Source of the DNA: Azophilus sp026709365
GTDB taxonomy: Bacteria; Pseudomonadota; Gammaproteobacteria; Pseudomonadales; Azotimanducaceae
Assembly: GCA_965200175.1 (NCBI GenBank)
Contig: OZ241345.1
Location: 1,798,001-1,862,000, forward strand
DNA: 64,000 nt
Direction of reading: 5' to 3'
Shown here one piece after another: positions 8,583 to 15,772 of the stretch. The translations under genes and the position numbers were made by a program. Numbering within the stretch: position 1 is the first letter of the stretch; every line of letters begins with the position of its first letter. The notes under the pieces were generated by a model. The model was given only the letters and a program-made list of their open reading frames with translations, was not told the origin of the DNA and searched no databases.

Positions 8583-9512
8583 TCAGCCAGCCACGGCTTC
8601 CAGTTGGCCAGTAAGGCCATCAAGGGTGCTCAAGGTGCCTGCCGACAACGCCCGGTCGATGCGGCGCGCAAGCCCAGTGAGCACCTTGCCCGGCCCGCAT
8701 TCCACCAAATGGCTGACGCCGTCGGCGACCAGCCGCCGCACGCAGTCGGTCCAGCGCACCGGCTCGCTAAGCTGCGCCAGCAGCCGCCGCTCAATGCCCT
8801 CGACTGCGGCGGCGATCTCGGCGTCAACGTTGTGTACCACCGGAATTTTTGGCGGGCTTAAGGGCACGTTGTCCAAGGCCTCGGCGAACCGCTCCCTGGC
8901 GGAGGCCATGAGGGCGCAGTGAAAAGGACCGCTCACTTCCAGCATCACCGCCTTGCGGGCGCCCCGCTCCCGGCAGCCGGCAACCGCCTGCCGAACGGCT
9001 TGGGCGGTCCCGGCAATGACCGTTTGCCCCGGCGCGTTGTAGTTGGCGGGCGACGCCAATCCGTCGGCGGCGGCGCAGGCGGCTTCTATGGCCGCATCGT
9101 CAAGGCCCAAAATCGCCGCCATGGCGCCCTCGTCCCTGGGCACCGCCTCCTGCATCAGTTCGCCGCGCCGCCGCACGAGGCGAACGGCATCGGCGAACGG
9201 CAAGGCCCCCGCACAGGTGAGCGCCGAGTACTCGCCGAGGCTGTGGCCGGCCATCAGGGCTGGCTGCGGACCGCCCTCGGCCAGCCAGACGTCCCAGAGC
9301 GCCACGCTGGCGGTGAGCAGCGCCGGCTGGGTCACGGCGGTGGCGGCCAAGTCCGCATCCGGGCCGTCGGAGACGATGCGCCAAAGATCGAGGCCGATGG
9401 CGTCCCCCGCCTCATCGAACCGCTCCCGAACCGATCCGTGGACGGCGGCCGCATCGCTGAGCATGCCGACGAACTGGGACCCTTGGCCGGGAAAAACGAA
9501 GCCCAGGGTCAT
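8583..9512 (-). CDS. fabD: Malonyl-CoA:ACP transacylase FabD
   Basis: FabD transfers malonyl from CoA to acyl carrier protein, providing the extender unit for fatty acid synthesis. The 309-residue protein shows the N-terminal FPGQGSQFVGM motif, the nucleophile Ser91 in GHSLGEYSAL and the catalytic His198 in SGPFHCALM. The gene follows rpmF after 9 nt and precedes fabG, so transcription from the yceD promoter is likely. In most gammaproteobacteria plsX and fabH lie between rpmF and fabD; here there is no room for either. Confidence 0.96.
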   Translation of the reverse strand: MTLGFVFPGQGSQFVGMLSDAAAVHGSVRERFDEAGDAIGLDLWRIVSDGPDADLAATAVTQPALLTASVALWDVWLAEGGPQPALMAGHSLGEYSALTCAGALPFADAVRLVRRRGELMQEAVPRDEGAMAAILGLDDAAIEAACAAADGLASPANYNAPGQTVIAGTAQAVRQAVAGCRERGARKAVMLEVSGPFHCALMASARERFAEALDNVPLSPPKIPVVHNVDAEIAAAVEGIERRLLAQLSEPVRWTDCVRRLVADGVSHLVECGPGKVLTGLARRIDRALSAGTLSTLDGLTGQLEAVAG

Positions 9513-9521
9513 CGGGCCGGC

Positions 9522-9716
9522 TCAGTCCTCATCGTCTTCGTAGTCGTCCAGTTTGACGACCTGCCTGCCGCGATAGAATCCCTCCGCAGTCACTTGGTGA
9601 CGCAGATGGGTCTCCCCGCTGGTGGGGTCGGTGGACAGCGCTGGCGACTTGAGCCGGTCATGGGACCGGCGCTTGCCCCGCCGCGCTCTGGATACCTTGT
9701 TTTGCTGAACCGCCAT
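9522..9716 (-). CDS. rpmF: 50S ribosomal protein L32 (bL32)
   Basis: This 64-residue basic protein begins MAVQQNKVSRARRGKRRSHD, the hallmark of bacterial L32, and continues with the GETHLRHQVT segment near residue 34. It is the non-Cys form lacking the zinc-binding CxxC pairs. It ends with an acidic tail (DDYEDDED). An AGGAGG-type ribosome-binding site lies just upstream (complement near 9721-9727). It follows yceD, the conserved partner, and precedes fabD. Confidence 0.97.
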   Translation of the reverse strand: MAVQQNKVSRARRGKRRSHDRLKSPALSTDPTSGETHLRHQVTAEGFYRGRQVVKLDDYEDDED

Positions 9717-9794
9717 CCATACCTCCTAGGTGTCGCATGCCTCAATTCAATCGCTTGGCAACGGCATGGCCGCAGCCCGGCCGCTGCTTGGCCA

Positions 9795-10334
9795 TCAGCG
9801 CCGCTCCCGTTCGGGAAGACCCGAAGGCTTCCATGCGCCCAGGGCCGCGAACGGCTTGGTCGTTGCCGATGCGCCTTCATCCGAGGCGCTTGCCGGGCTG
9901 GCCAACCGCGGCGTCTGCGGGCAATCCGCCTGCGAGCATGGCCGTTCCGGCAGCGCCAGAATCAACTCATCCTCGATCAGCTCCGCAAGGCCGGCCTCAT
10001 CCCCATCAATGCGGAGCACGTCCCGTTCCGCACCCAAGCGAGTGGCCTGCGTCTCGCTGGCGGCGATGACCACCGAAAAGCCGGACGCCAAGTCAACGGG
10101 CACCGGCTCCAGGCATCGATGGCACTCGACCACCACGCGGGCCGCCACGTCCCCGTCCATCCGCACCACGCCCTGCCGGTCGAAGCGGAAGTCCAGCCGC
10201 GCCCGAACGGCGTCCGGGCAACCGCACAAGGCGCTGAAACGCTTCAAGAGGCCCGCATCGACGTTGCGGCTGATTCGAGCCTGCCGTCCTGCCAACTCCG
10301 ACAGCCGGAAGCGCTCCTGCAACGGCTTCAGCAC
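9795..10334 (-). CDS. yceD: YceD/DUF177 family protein
   Basis: The 179-residue protein belongs to the family almost always encoded upstream of rpmF and linked to ribosomal RNA accumulation in bacteria and plants. It shows the family CHRCLEPV motif (about residue 83), DGDEAGLAELIEDELILALP and a late Cys (SQADC). The start is GTG, preceded by GGAGG at short spacing; no ATG is close. The C-terminus (PFAALGAWKPSGLPERERR) is typical of DUF177. It is the first gene of the promoter-driven yceD-rpmF-fabD-fabG transcript. Confidence 0.9.
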   Translation of the reverse strand: MLKPLQERFRLSELAGRQARISRNVDAGLLKRFSALCGCPDAVRARLDFRFDRQGVVRMDGDVAARVVVECHRCLEPVPVDLASGFSVVIAASETQATRLGAERDVLRIDGDEAGLAELIEDELILALPERPCSQADCPQTPRLASPASASDEGASATTKPFAALGAWKPSGLPERERR

Positions 10335-10367
10335 CCACCTCCAAGACGGCGGATGAACATGGCGCGC

Positions 10368-10396
10368 ATCATAGGTACCGAGGCACGGGCTGTAAA
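10368..10396 (-). promoter_or_regulatory. Predicted sigma-70 promoter of yceD-rpmF-fabD-fabG
   Basis: Read on the minus strand, a -35 box TTTACA (10391-10396) is separated by 17 bases from a -10 box TATGAT (10368-10373). Transcription would begin near 10361, giving a leader of about 27 nt to the GTG of yceD. Both boxes match 5 of 6 consensus bases. Confidence 0.7.
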
Positions 10397-10420
10397 CCCG
10401 CGCGACCTAACGGTCGCGGA

Positions 10421-10552
10421 TGGAGTTTCGCTGACGCGAAACTCCGCGCGTTCGTCGCGTGGGTCGGGTTCCGAAATGTTTCTGAGCCCGCACACCCGCG
10501 CCTCTCGCCCAGAGGGCGAGAGGCGGTTGGCGTTTCGCTGCGCGAAACTCCG
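10421..10552. repeat. Intergenic palindrome cluster, copy A of the GGAGTTTCGC family
   Basis: Three palindromic modules occur in this gap. GGAGTTTCGC, loop TGAC, GCGAAACTCC is at 10422-10445. CCTCTCGCCC, loop AGA, GGGCGAGAGG is at 10501-10523. A partly degenerate copy of the first palindrome is at about 10529-10552. The spacer between modules (GGGTTCCGAAATGTTTCTGA) is shared with other copies in the window. No coding potential is apparent. Confidence 0.85.
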
Positions 10553-10581
10553 CCTTTGTTCGTGAATTGGCGTCGATGCCG

Positions 10582-11145
10582 TCAGGGGCGGCTGGCGTCT
10601 CGCTTCAGCTTGTGCAGCTGGTAGCCGGGCGGCGGCTCGCTGACCGGACGCTTGTGCTGCTCGCTCAGCAGATGCACGTTGGTTTCGGGAAGCGGCGGCA
10701 ATTCCTCTAGGTCGTCAAGATCGCCGTAGGGATCGAAGCGCTCCCAATCCTCAAGCTCGTCATCGCCAGCTGCATCGGGAGTTGCGGGATCGTACGCCAA
10801 ATCCGAAGCGGCGGCGCTGAGCGGCGCGTCCCCGCCATCGCCAACCAACAGCCAAGCGCCCGCATGGCCGTCGCTGCGCACCTCAGCCAGCTTCGCCGTT
10901 GCTTGGCCGCGCGTCTCGAAAGGGCCGAGCAGGAGACGATGCCGACGGCCAGCGGCTGTATCGAAGGCCCTGACCTGCAGCGGCTCCATGACATCCATGC
11001 CGGGCGCCCGTCCCGCCGCCTCCGCGTTACCGACGCTTTGGTAACTGCCCAGCACGATCCAAACCGGCGACTCGGCAGCAGACGCCGCCAAGGCAAGCGC
11101 CAACCCGAAGCATAAGGCCAATATCCGCGGTGCCGTCCTCATCAT
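10582..11145 (-). CDS. Periplasmic or secreted SPOR-domain protein
   Basis: The ATG at 11145 is chosen because it gives a clear signal peptide (RILALCFGLALALAASAAES) directly after the start; the longer open frame adds an unlikely basic extension. The 187-residue product then carries a SPOR-like region (about 25-100: VWIVLGSYQSVGNAE and HRLLLGPFETRGQATAKLAEV). SPOR domains bind denuded peptidoglycan at the division septum. The remainder is acidic and low-complexity (DDELEDWERFDPYGDLDDLEE). It stands alone between repeat copy A and the yciI-like gene. A link to cell-wall processing is inference. Confidence 0.75.
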   Translation of the reverse strand: MMRTAPRILALCFGLALALAASAAESPVWIVLGSYQSVGNAEAAGRAPGMDVMEPLQVRAFDTAAGRRHRLLLGPFETRGQATAKLAEVRSDGHAGAWLLVGDGGDAPLSAAASDLAYDPATPDAAGDDELEDWERFDPYGDLDDLEELPPLPETNVHLLSEQHKRPVSEPPPGYQLHKLKRDASRP

Positions 11146-11204
11146 GGCCGTGATTTTACCAGCATTGCGGCCTATCACCGGGCAATGCCTAGTCCAAGCG
11201 GCCC

Positions 11205-11510
11205 TTAGCGCCAAGTTGCGCCGCCCACCCAAGAGCCAGCGGCCGGTCGAAGGACGTGGAACTCCGTTTCCCGATACAACCCCGCCTGATGGTACGGGTC
11301 GTTGAAGAGCAGGGATTCAGCGACGGTTCGGTCATCCGTGTGGTAGAGGAAGCAACTGCCGACATGGATGCCCTGTGGCTGCGAGGCCAGCGGCCCGGCG
11401 ACTGCGATCTGGTCCATGATCGTGTCCACATACGCCAAGTGACTGCGCAGGTGCTGCTGGCGCAGGGCTTCGGAATCGTCGATGTCGCGGCAGATGACCA
11501 GCCAAGCCAT
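11205..11510 (-). CDS. YciI-like family protein
   Basis: Start ATG at 11510 gives 101 residues beginning MAWLVICRD, matching the usual N-terminus of YciI-like proteins; the longer open frame adds a non-conserved stretch. The family is a small ferredoxin-like alpha/beta barrel, with conserved His and Asp residues in LRSHLAYVD and the PLASQPQGIHVGSCFLYHTD region. YciI proteins are dimeric with poorly defined enzymatic roles. The first codon and 5' region lie in a 38-40 bp sequence repeated 1.37 kb downstream. Confidence 0.85.
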   Translation of the reverse strand: MAWLVICRDIDDSEALRQQHLRSHLAYVDTIMDQIAVAGPLASQPQGIHVGSCFLYHTDDRTVAESLLFNDPYHQAGLYRETEFHVLRPAAGSWVGGATWR

Positions 11511-11538
11511 TGGCGCCTCAAACTGAACGTTTGCTTCG
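11499..11538. repeat. Direct repeat, left copy (flanks the VOC gene)
   Basis: This stretch, CAGCCAAGCCATTGGCGCCT followed by CA and AACTGAACGTTTGCTTCG, reappears at 12866-12910 with a 5-nt longer middle. It spans the yciI start codon and upstream region, so the right copy looks like a fragment of a former yciI 5' end. Confidence 0.85.
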
Positions 11539-11732
11539 CTGCCCAGTGTACAGTGCCAGCCAAATCCGCGCGAACTGGCGGTCGCGGCGGACCTTCGATC
11601 CGCGCCCGTTGCTTGGAGCGGATCCGGTATGTTTCTGAACCTGAACATCGGCGATGAGGGAATTCCATCACAAGCGGCCGTGTGCTAAACAGGTGGCTGT
11701 GCAATCGCTCAATTGGGCGTTGAGGAGGCCAC

Positions 11733-12848
11733 ATGCACAAGATGCTTCCGTTCCTGCTGGCCGTTTTGGCCATTGGCTGGCAAGGCGCCGCTGCCGATCC
11801 GCCGGATACCGGGATCAGCGGCGTTTACGAAGTCATGGTTGGCGTGGCTGACGCCGAGCAGGCGCTGGAGTACTTCAAGGAGTTTGGTTTTGCCCCGGTC
11901 GCCTCGGCGGAATTGACGGCAGCGCAGGCGGCGCAGCTGTACGGCGTCAGTTCAGCGCTTCGATCATGGCGGCTGCAAAACGGCTCCGTGGACGCCCACG
12001 GCCTGTTGCGGCTGCTGCAATGGGCCAACCCCTTGGGTCCTGGGGTTGGCTTCGCTCCTCCGGAGACGGTCGGCACCCGGATGGCGGTGATGCGCACTCG
12101 GGACATCCACCGGCTGGCTGACGTGTTCGCCGACCTGCGCGACGGCATCGGCGAACCCTGGCTGCTGGCCGGCCCTGTCTATGACGATCTCTACGATGCC
12201 ACCAAAGGGGTGCCCAGCATCGTCAACCGGCGCATCGGGGTTCGGGAAATGGCCGTCTATGGCCGCTGGTTCAACCATGTCTTCTTTCAACGCTACGGCT
12301 ACACCATTCCCGGCTATGGCGTGATTGGCGAGCACGCTCCGCTGGGCACCAGCGAGTTCACCCATCATGATTTCATGGTGGCCGGGGATTTGGCCGAAGT
12401 CACCGCTTACTACGAAACCGTTTTTGGCCTGCTGCCGGAGAACGATCCGGTCATCGACGGCGCTTGGCAGGCTGGTCCCCAAGCGGTGTTTCAGATGGCG
12501 CCCGGGCGCTCCCATTGGTACCGGGGCTTCGTATCCCCCAACAACGTGAGCGGCAAGCTCAAGTTCTTCTCCTTGGATGGGCTGCACGTCGCGGATGATC
12601 GCTCCGCTCGGCAACGCCCCGGCGAACTCGGCATCACCCTCCACTCCCTGTGGACCCCACGGCTTGGGCTGGTGCACCGCCTGGCCGAGGCGGCGGGACT
12701 GAATCCGAGCCCGCAGCAACCCAATGAGTTCGATGAGCCGAGCTTCCTGCTGCGCGGCCCCGACGGCGCAAGCTGGCAGATCATCGAGCGCAAGCAGTCC
12801 CGCTGGCAGCCGGTCACTCAGTTTCAGCTATTGGATGTGGACAACTAG
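11733..12848 (+). CDS. Secreted two-domain VOC (glyoxalase-fold) family protein
   Basis: The 371-residue product has a signal peptide (1-22, ending GAAADP). Two vicinal-oxygen-chelate-like units follow: one from about 27 (GVYEVMVGVADAEQALEYFKEFGF) and one from about 208 (FTHHDFMVAGDLAEVTAYYETVFGL). The second ends with SFLLRGPDGASWQIIERK, typical of VOC proteins. VOC folds bind metals and catalyse isomerisation, ring cleavage or binding of small molecules; the reaction here is unknown and an exported form is unusual. GAGGAGG sits 4 nt before the ATG. The gene is flanked by direct repeats and is the only plus-strand gene among minus-strand neighbours, consistent with separate acquisition. Confidence 0.8.
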   Translation: MHKMLPFLLAVLAIGWQGAAADPPDTGISGVYEVMVGVADAEQALEYFKEFGFAPVASAELTAAQAAQLYGVSSALRSWRLQNGSVDAHGLLRLLQWANPLGPGVGFAPPETVGTRMAVMRTRDIHRLADVFADLRDGIGEPWLLAGPVYDDLYDATKGVPSIVNRRIGVREMAVYGRWFNHVFFQRYGYTIPGYGVIGEHAPLGTSEFTHHDFMVAGDLAEVTAYYETVFGLLPENDPVIDGAWQAGPQAVFQMAPGRSHWYRGFVSPNNVSGKLKFFSLDGLHVADDRSARQRPGELGITLHSLWTPRLGLVHRLAEAAGLNPSPQQPNEFDEPSFLLRGPDGASWQIIERKQSRWQPVTQFQLLDVDN

Positions 12849-12865
12849 TGCGCTGAACCCGCCAG

Positions 12866-12910
12866 CAGCCAAGCCATTGGCGCCTTGAAGAGAACTGAAC
12901 GTTTGCTTCG
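12866..12910. repeat. Direct repeat, right copy (flanks the VOC gene)
   Basis: It shares 20 of 20 bases (CAGCCAAGCCATTGGCGCCT) and a further 18 of 18 bases (AACTGAACGTTTGCTTCG) with 11499-11538, in the same orientation. It lies between the 3' ends of the VOC gene and the DUF3598-like gene and is not coding here. Confidence 0.85.
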
Positions 12911-12934
12911 AGGCCTGTTGCGCAGCGCCCGCTC

Positions 12935-13384
12935 CTAGGCGGTGCGGCGCTCCTTGATGCAAGTTCGGCGGATCAACTCGTCATCCACAAACCAATGCCA
13001 AGTTCGTCCGCGCAGGTCGTTGCCTGAGTTGATCTGGATCATCTCGTAGAGGTAGCTGCCCGGCATGTCCTTGCGGATCCAGTTGAGCATCATGGTGCGC
13101 TCATCCACCTCCCAGGCGGAGCCGGCAATTCGCTCGTTGTCCCACCAGATGCGCCCGTCCCGATAGACGGCGGGAAACTCAATTTGCTCCCGCTTGCCGT
13201 CCGCCCAAGTGTAGGTGTTGGTCTGAAAGTAATCGTGCGGTCCCGCAGCCGGAAAGGTGCAGGACAGGTGGGATGCGTGGCGATCCTGCACCGTGCCGTC
13301 CGGGTCGATGTGGATGTACTCGCCAACCCATTCGCCCTCATGGCGCGCCAGCACGGGCATGCCGGTTCGTATGTTGTCCGTCAT
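12935..13384 (-). CDS. DUF3598-like lipocalin-fold protein
   Basis: This 149-residue cytosolic protein has no signal peptide. It contains HEGEWVGEYIHIDPDGTVQDRH near the start, then TNTYTWADGKREQIEFPAVYRDGRIWWD, and ends with RTWHWFVDDELIRRTCIKE, a pattern of beta strands matching DUF3598-type calycin folds. The molecular role is unknown; related folds bind hydrophobic ligands. It ends just upstream of the DUF1838 gene (23 nt gap, same strand), and proteins of the two families often co-occur, suggesting one operon. Family call is from remembered pattern, not a search. Confidence 0.65.
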   Translation of the reverse strand: MTDNIRTGMPVLARHEGEWVGEYIHIDPDGTVQDRHASHLSCTFPAAGPHDYFQTNTYTWADGKREQIEFPAVYRDGRIWWDNERIAGSAWEVDERTMMLNWIRKDMPGSYLYEMIQINSGNDLRGRTWHWFVDDELIRRTCIKERRTA

Positions 13385-13407
13385 GGTTCACTCCTCCGAG
13401 TTTAGGG

Positions 13408-14292
13408 CTATTCGCTGCGATCAGGCGCCACCACTTCGCCCTCGGCAACGCGCTGATAGTACATCCAGCTGGTGACGTTCACGCGGTCATCGTCCAAGGG
13501 CGGCGGGTTCCTGTAGTCCGGATAGTGGGCCTCGATCTCCTCCTTCATGCGGTCCGGCAAAGCGTTCCAGGACGACAGCTTAAGGCCGGCCGTGTGCATG
13601 TAGATGATCCCCTCGCGCCCCTGCATGTTCATCCACGGCAGCCAATCGGAAACCCGCGCCCAGCCGACTTGTCGAGCCACCGTCGTGGTGGCGGGATCGA
13701 GCAGTTCATCGGTTGTGCCAAAGAAGTTGAACATTTCGGTGGCGTGGTAGGTGCCTCCGATTTGCTTCTGGTAGGCCGAGGCAAGCGGGTTTGGATAGAA
13801 GAGCGGCACGGTGATGTTCATGCGCCACTGTCCTTCGGTGATCATGCCGCCCCAGTTGAGGGGCGTGCCGTCGCGATTGCGCACATAGGTCGAGTGGTTG
13901 ACGGGATCATTGGCCACGTGCAGCACATCGACGGTTTCACCGCTCCAAGGATTGGTCCAAGTGCTGAGCGCCTCGCCGGTTTCCGCGTCGCGGTAGATCA
14001 GCAGCTCGCGCGAGACCATGCGGTAGCCCTCGCCACGTTCAGGATGCGTGTCGCTGACGCAGGCGCGCACGTTCATGCCTTCAACATCGAACAGCAGCCT
14101 GTCGCGCTCGCCTTGACGCCTTGAATAGGCGCTTCCGGCCCACCAAAAGGTCGTGGGCTCACCGTCAACGGTGGAGCACAGGACTTTTCGCTGCATGGCG
14201 AGCGCATCGCGCACATCCTGCGGGTCAAGCGTTTCCGCCGCCAGCTCGCCGACGAAAAGAATGCTGAACAGCAGCGTGAGTGTTGGCTTCAT
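13408..14292 (-). CDS. DUF1838 family secreted protein
   Basis: The ATG at 14292 is preferred over an in-frame TTG six bases earlier because AGGGA lies about 8 nt upstream. The 294-residue product has a signal peptide (KPTLTLLFSILFVGELAAET) and the features of DUF1838: VEGMNVRACVS, MVSRELLIYRD, TWTNPWSGETVDVLHVANDPVNH and a C-terminal Trp-rich part (SDWLPWMNMQGREGIIYMHTAG). The family's function is unknown. Its neighbours, a flavin amine oxidase, a TonB receptor and the DUF3598-like gene, all on the minus strand, suggest a shared substrate-processing role in the periplasm. Confidence 0.8.
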   Translation of the reverse strand: MKPTLTLLFSILFVGELAAETLDPQDVRDALAMQRKVLCSTVDGEPTTFWWAGSAYSRRQGERDRLLFDVEGMNVRACVSDTHPERGEGYRMVSRELLIYRDAETGEALSTWTNPWSGETVDVLHVANDPVNHSTYVRNRDGTPLNWGGMITEGQWRMNITVPLFYPNPLASAYQKQIGGTYHATEMFNFFGTTDELLDPATTTVARQVGWARVSDWLPWMNMQGREGIIYMHTAGLKLSSWNALPDRMKEEIEAHYPDYRNPPPLDDDRVNVTSWMYYQRVAEGEVVAPDRSE

Positions 14293-14334
14293 GGTCAATT
14301 CCCTATTGCTGTTTTGGCCGCTCGCGGCGGTGTT

Positions 14335-15732
14335 TTAGGCGCTTAAGGCGTTTGCCGCGGCGCGCTCTCCCGAGCGGACAGCGCCTTCCATGCCGGGCGC
14401 ATCCGAGGCCATGTGCTCGCCCGCGAAATGCAGGCGATCCACCGGCTCACCCAAGGCGCTGCGGTAGGCCGCCACCTTGCCCGGCGGCCAAGCGGCATAG
14501 CCGCCCCGGGCGAATGGATCGCGGCCCCAGCCATGGCGGAACCTGACTTGCAGTTGCCGCCCTTTTGAGGCTGGGCGAACCCTTCTGATGGTATCCACCG
14601 CCAGGGATTGAAAGGCTTGATCGCTCAGGGCATCGACGGCGTCCGTGCCATCCCCGTTGACGAACACCTTGAGGCCGACGATGTTGCCGGTGGCGCGATC
14701 GGTTCGGGGAAAGATGCGCTCAAGGGGCGTATCCGTCCACATGTTCGGCGACAGGCCATCGTCCTCCCAGAACGGTTCGGCATCCATCAGCGCCACACTG
14801 GCCTTGGTGTATTCGATGGCATCAATGGCTTCGCGCTGGGCCGTGCTTAAGGGCGCCTTGATCCGCACATCCCGCAGGCATCCCACCGGCAGGGTGCAGA
14901 CGCACTGGGCGGCTTGGAAGGATTCGCCCGAAAGCGTCACCACACGGACGCCGCGCTTGCCCACCTCGATGTCGCTCACCGGCGCTTGCAGCCGCAATTC
15001 CGCGGCATCAAGTTCGGCGGCCATCGCCTTCGGCAATTCGCCAGTGCCCGCCGCCAACCGGCCAACGCCGGTTTCCGTTTCGAACAGGCGCACCGACCGC
15101 CACGGGATGAGCGCGCTCATGCGGTCGCTGTGATTGTGCGTACCGGCAATGTTGATCAGGTCAATGGCGGCTTCGGATGCGCCGCGGGTGCGCAACGCAT
15201 CGGTGATGGACACATCGATGCCGGCGGAATCAGGCGAATCCCAAAGCTCCGCTCGCGCCAGCGGAACATCCTGGCGCAAGTAATGGCTCTGCAGACGATT
15301 GGGCGGGATGCCACGCTCCGACTCGGCCAAGGGATTGGCCTTGGATGCTGCCCAATCCGAGGCATCCATGGTCACGCCGCCAACGTGCAAAGTGAGGCCG
15401 CGCGGGAATTGCGATGGTTCAATTTCGAGGCCGAACTCCTTGGCCCAGGCATGCATTCGCACATACGAGTCGCCGATTTCCACGCCGCCGACCTCCGGGT
15501 TGTCCGGCAGGCCGTTGTAGGTGTAGGCGCGCCCGCCAACTCGGGGCCTCGCTTCAAGCACAACGACCCTAGCGCCAGCGCGCTTCAATGTGAGCGCGGC
15601 GGAAAGTCCCGAGAGGCCTGCGCCGAGGACAATGACATCGACATCGGCGACCGAGGCGGCCGACGCCAAGCGCGGGGCAGCGAGGGCGGCGGCCAAGCCG
15701 GCCGCGAACTGCCTTCGGGACAGCCGCGGCAC
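14335..15732 (-). CDS. Tat-exported flavin amine oxidase
   Basis: The 465-residue protein begins with a Tat-like leader (LSRRQFAAGLAAALAAP, residues 4-20). An FAD-binding fold follows: VLGAGLSGLSAALTLKRAG, then VVVLEARPRVGGRAYTY. The C-terminal FAD motif (LHFAGEHMASDAPGMEGAVRSGERAA) matches monoamine oxidase-like flavoproteins. The enzyme would oxidise an amine or related substrate and pass electrons to oxygen. It lies 40 nt downstream of TonB receptor 1 and precedes the DUF1838 gene, so uptake through the receptor and oxidation in the periplasm is plausible. The substrate is unknown. Confidence 0.9.
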   Translation of the reverse strand: MPRLSRRQFAAGLAAALAAPRLASAASVADVDVIVLGAGLSGLSAALTLKRAGARVVVLEARPRVGGRAYTYNGLPDNPEVGGVEIGDSYVRMHAWAKEFGLEIEPSQFPRGLTLHVGGVTMDASDWAASKANPLAESERGIPPNRLQSHYLRQDVPLARAELWDSPDSAGIDVSITDALRTRGASEAAIDLINIAGTHNHSDRMSALIPWRSVRLFETETGVGRLAAGTGELPKAMAAELDAAELRLQAPVSDIEVGKRGVRVVTLSGESFQAAQCVCTLPVGCLRDVRIKAPLSTAQREAIDAIEYTKASVALMDAEPFWEDDGLSPNMWTDTPLERIFPRTDRATGNIVGLKVFVNGDGTDAVDALSDQAFQSLAVDTIRRVRPASKGRQLQVRFRHGWGRDPFARGGYAAWPPGKVAAYRSALGEPVDRLHFAGEHMASDAPGMEGAVRSGERAAANALSA

Positions 15733-15772
15733 GGTCAGGCGCGGTTAAGCGTTGCTAGGCGCAGGCCGACGT

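Noticed and set aside
8919..10565. Plus-strand open frame of 548 codons
   Set aside because: It runs antisense through fabD, rpmF and yceD, all clearly real, and has no recognisable domain.
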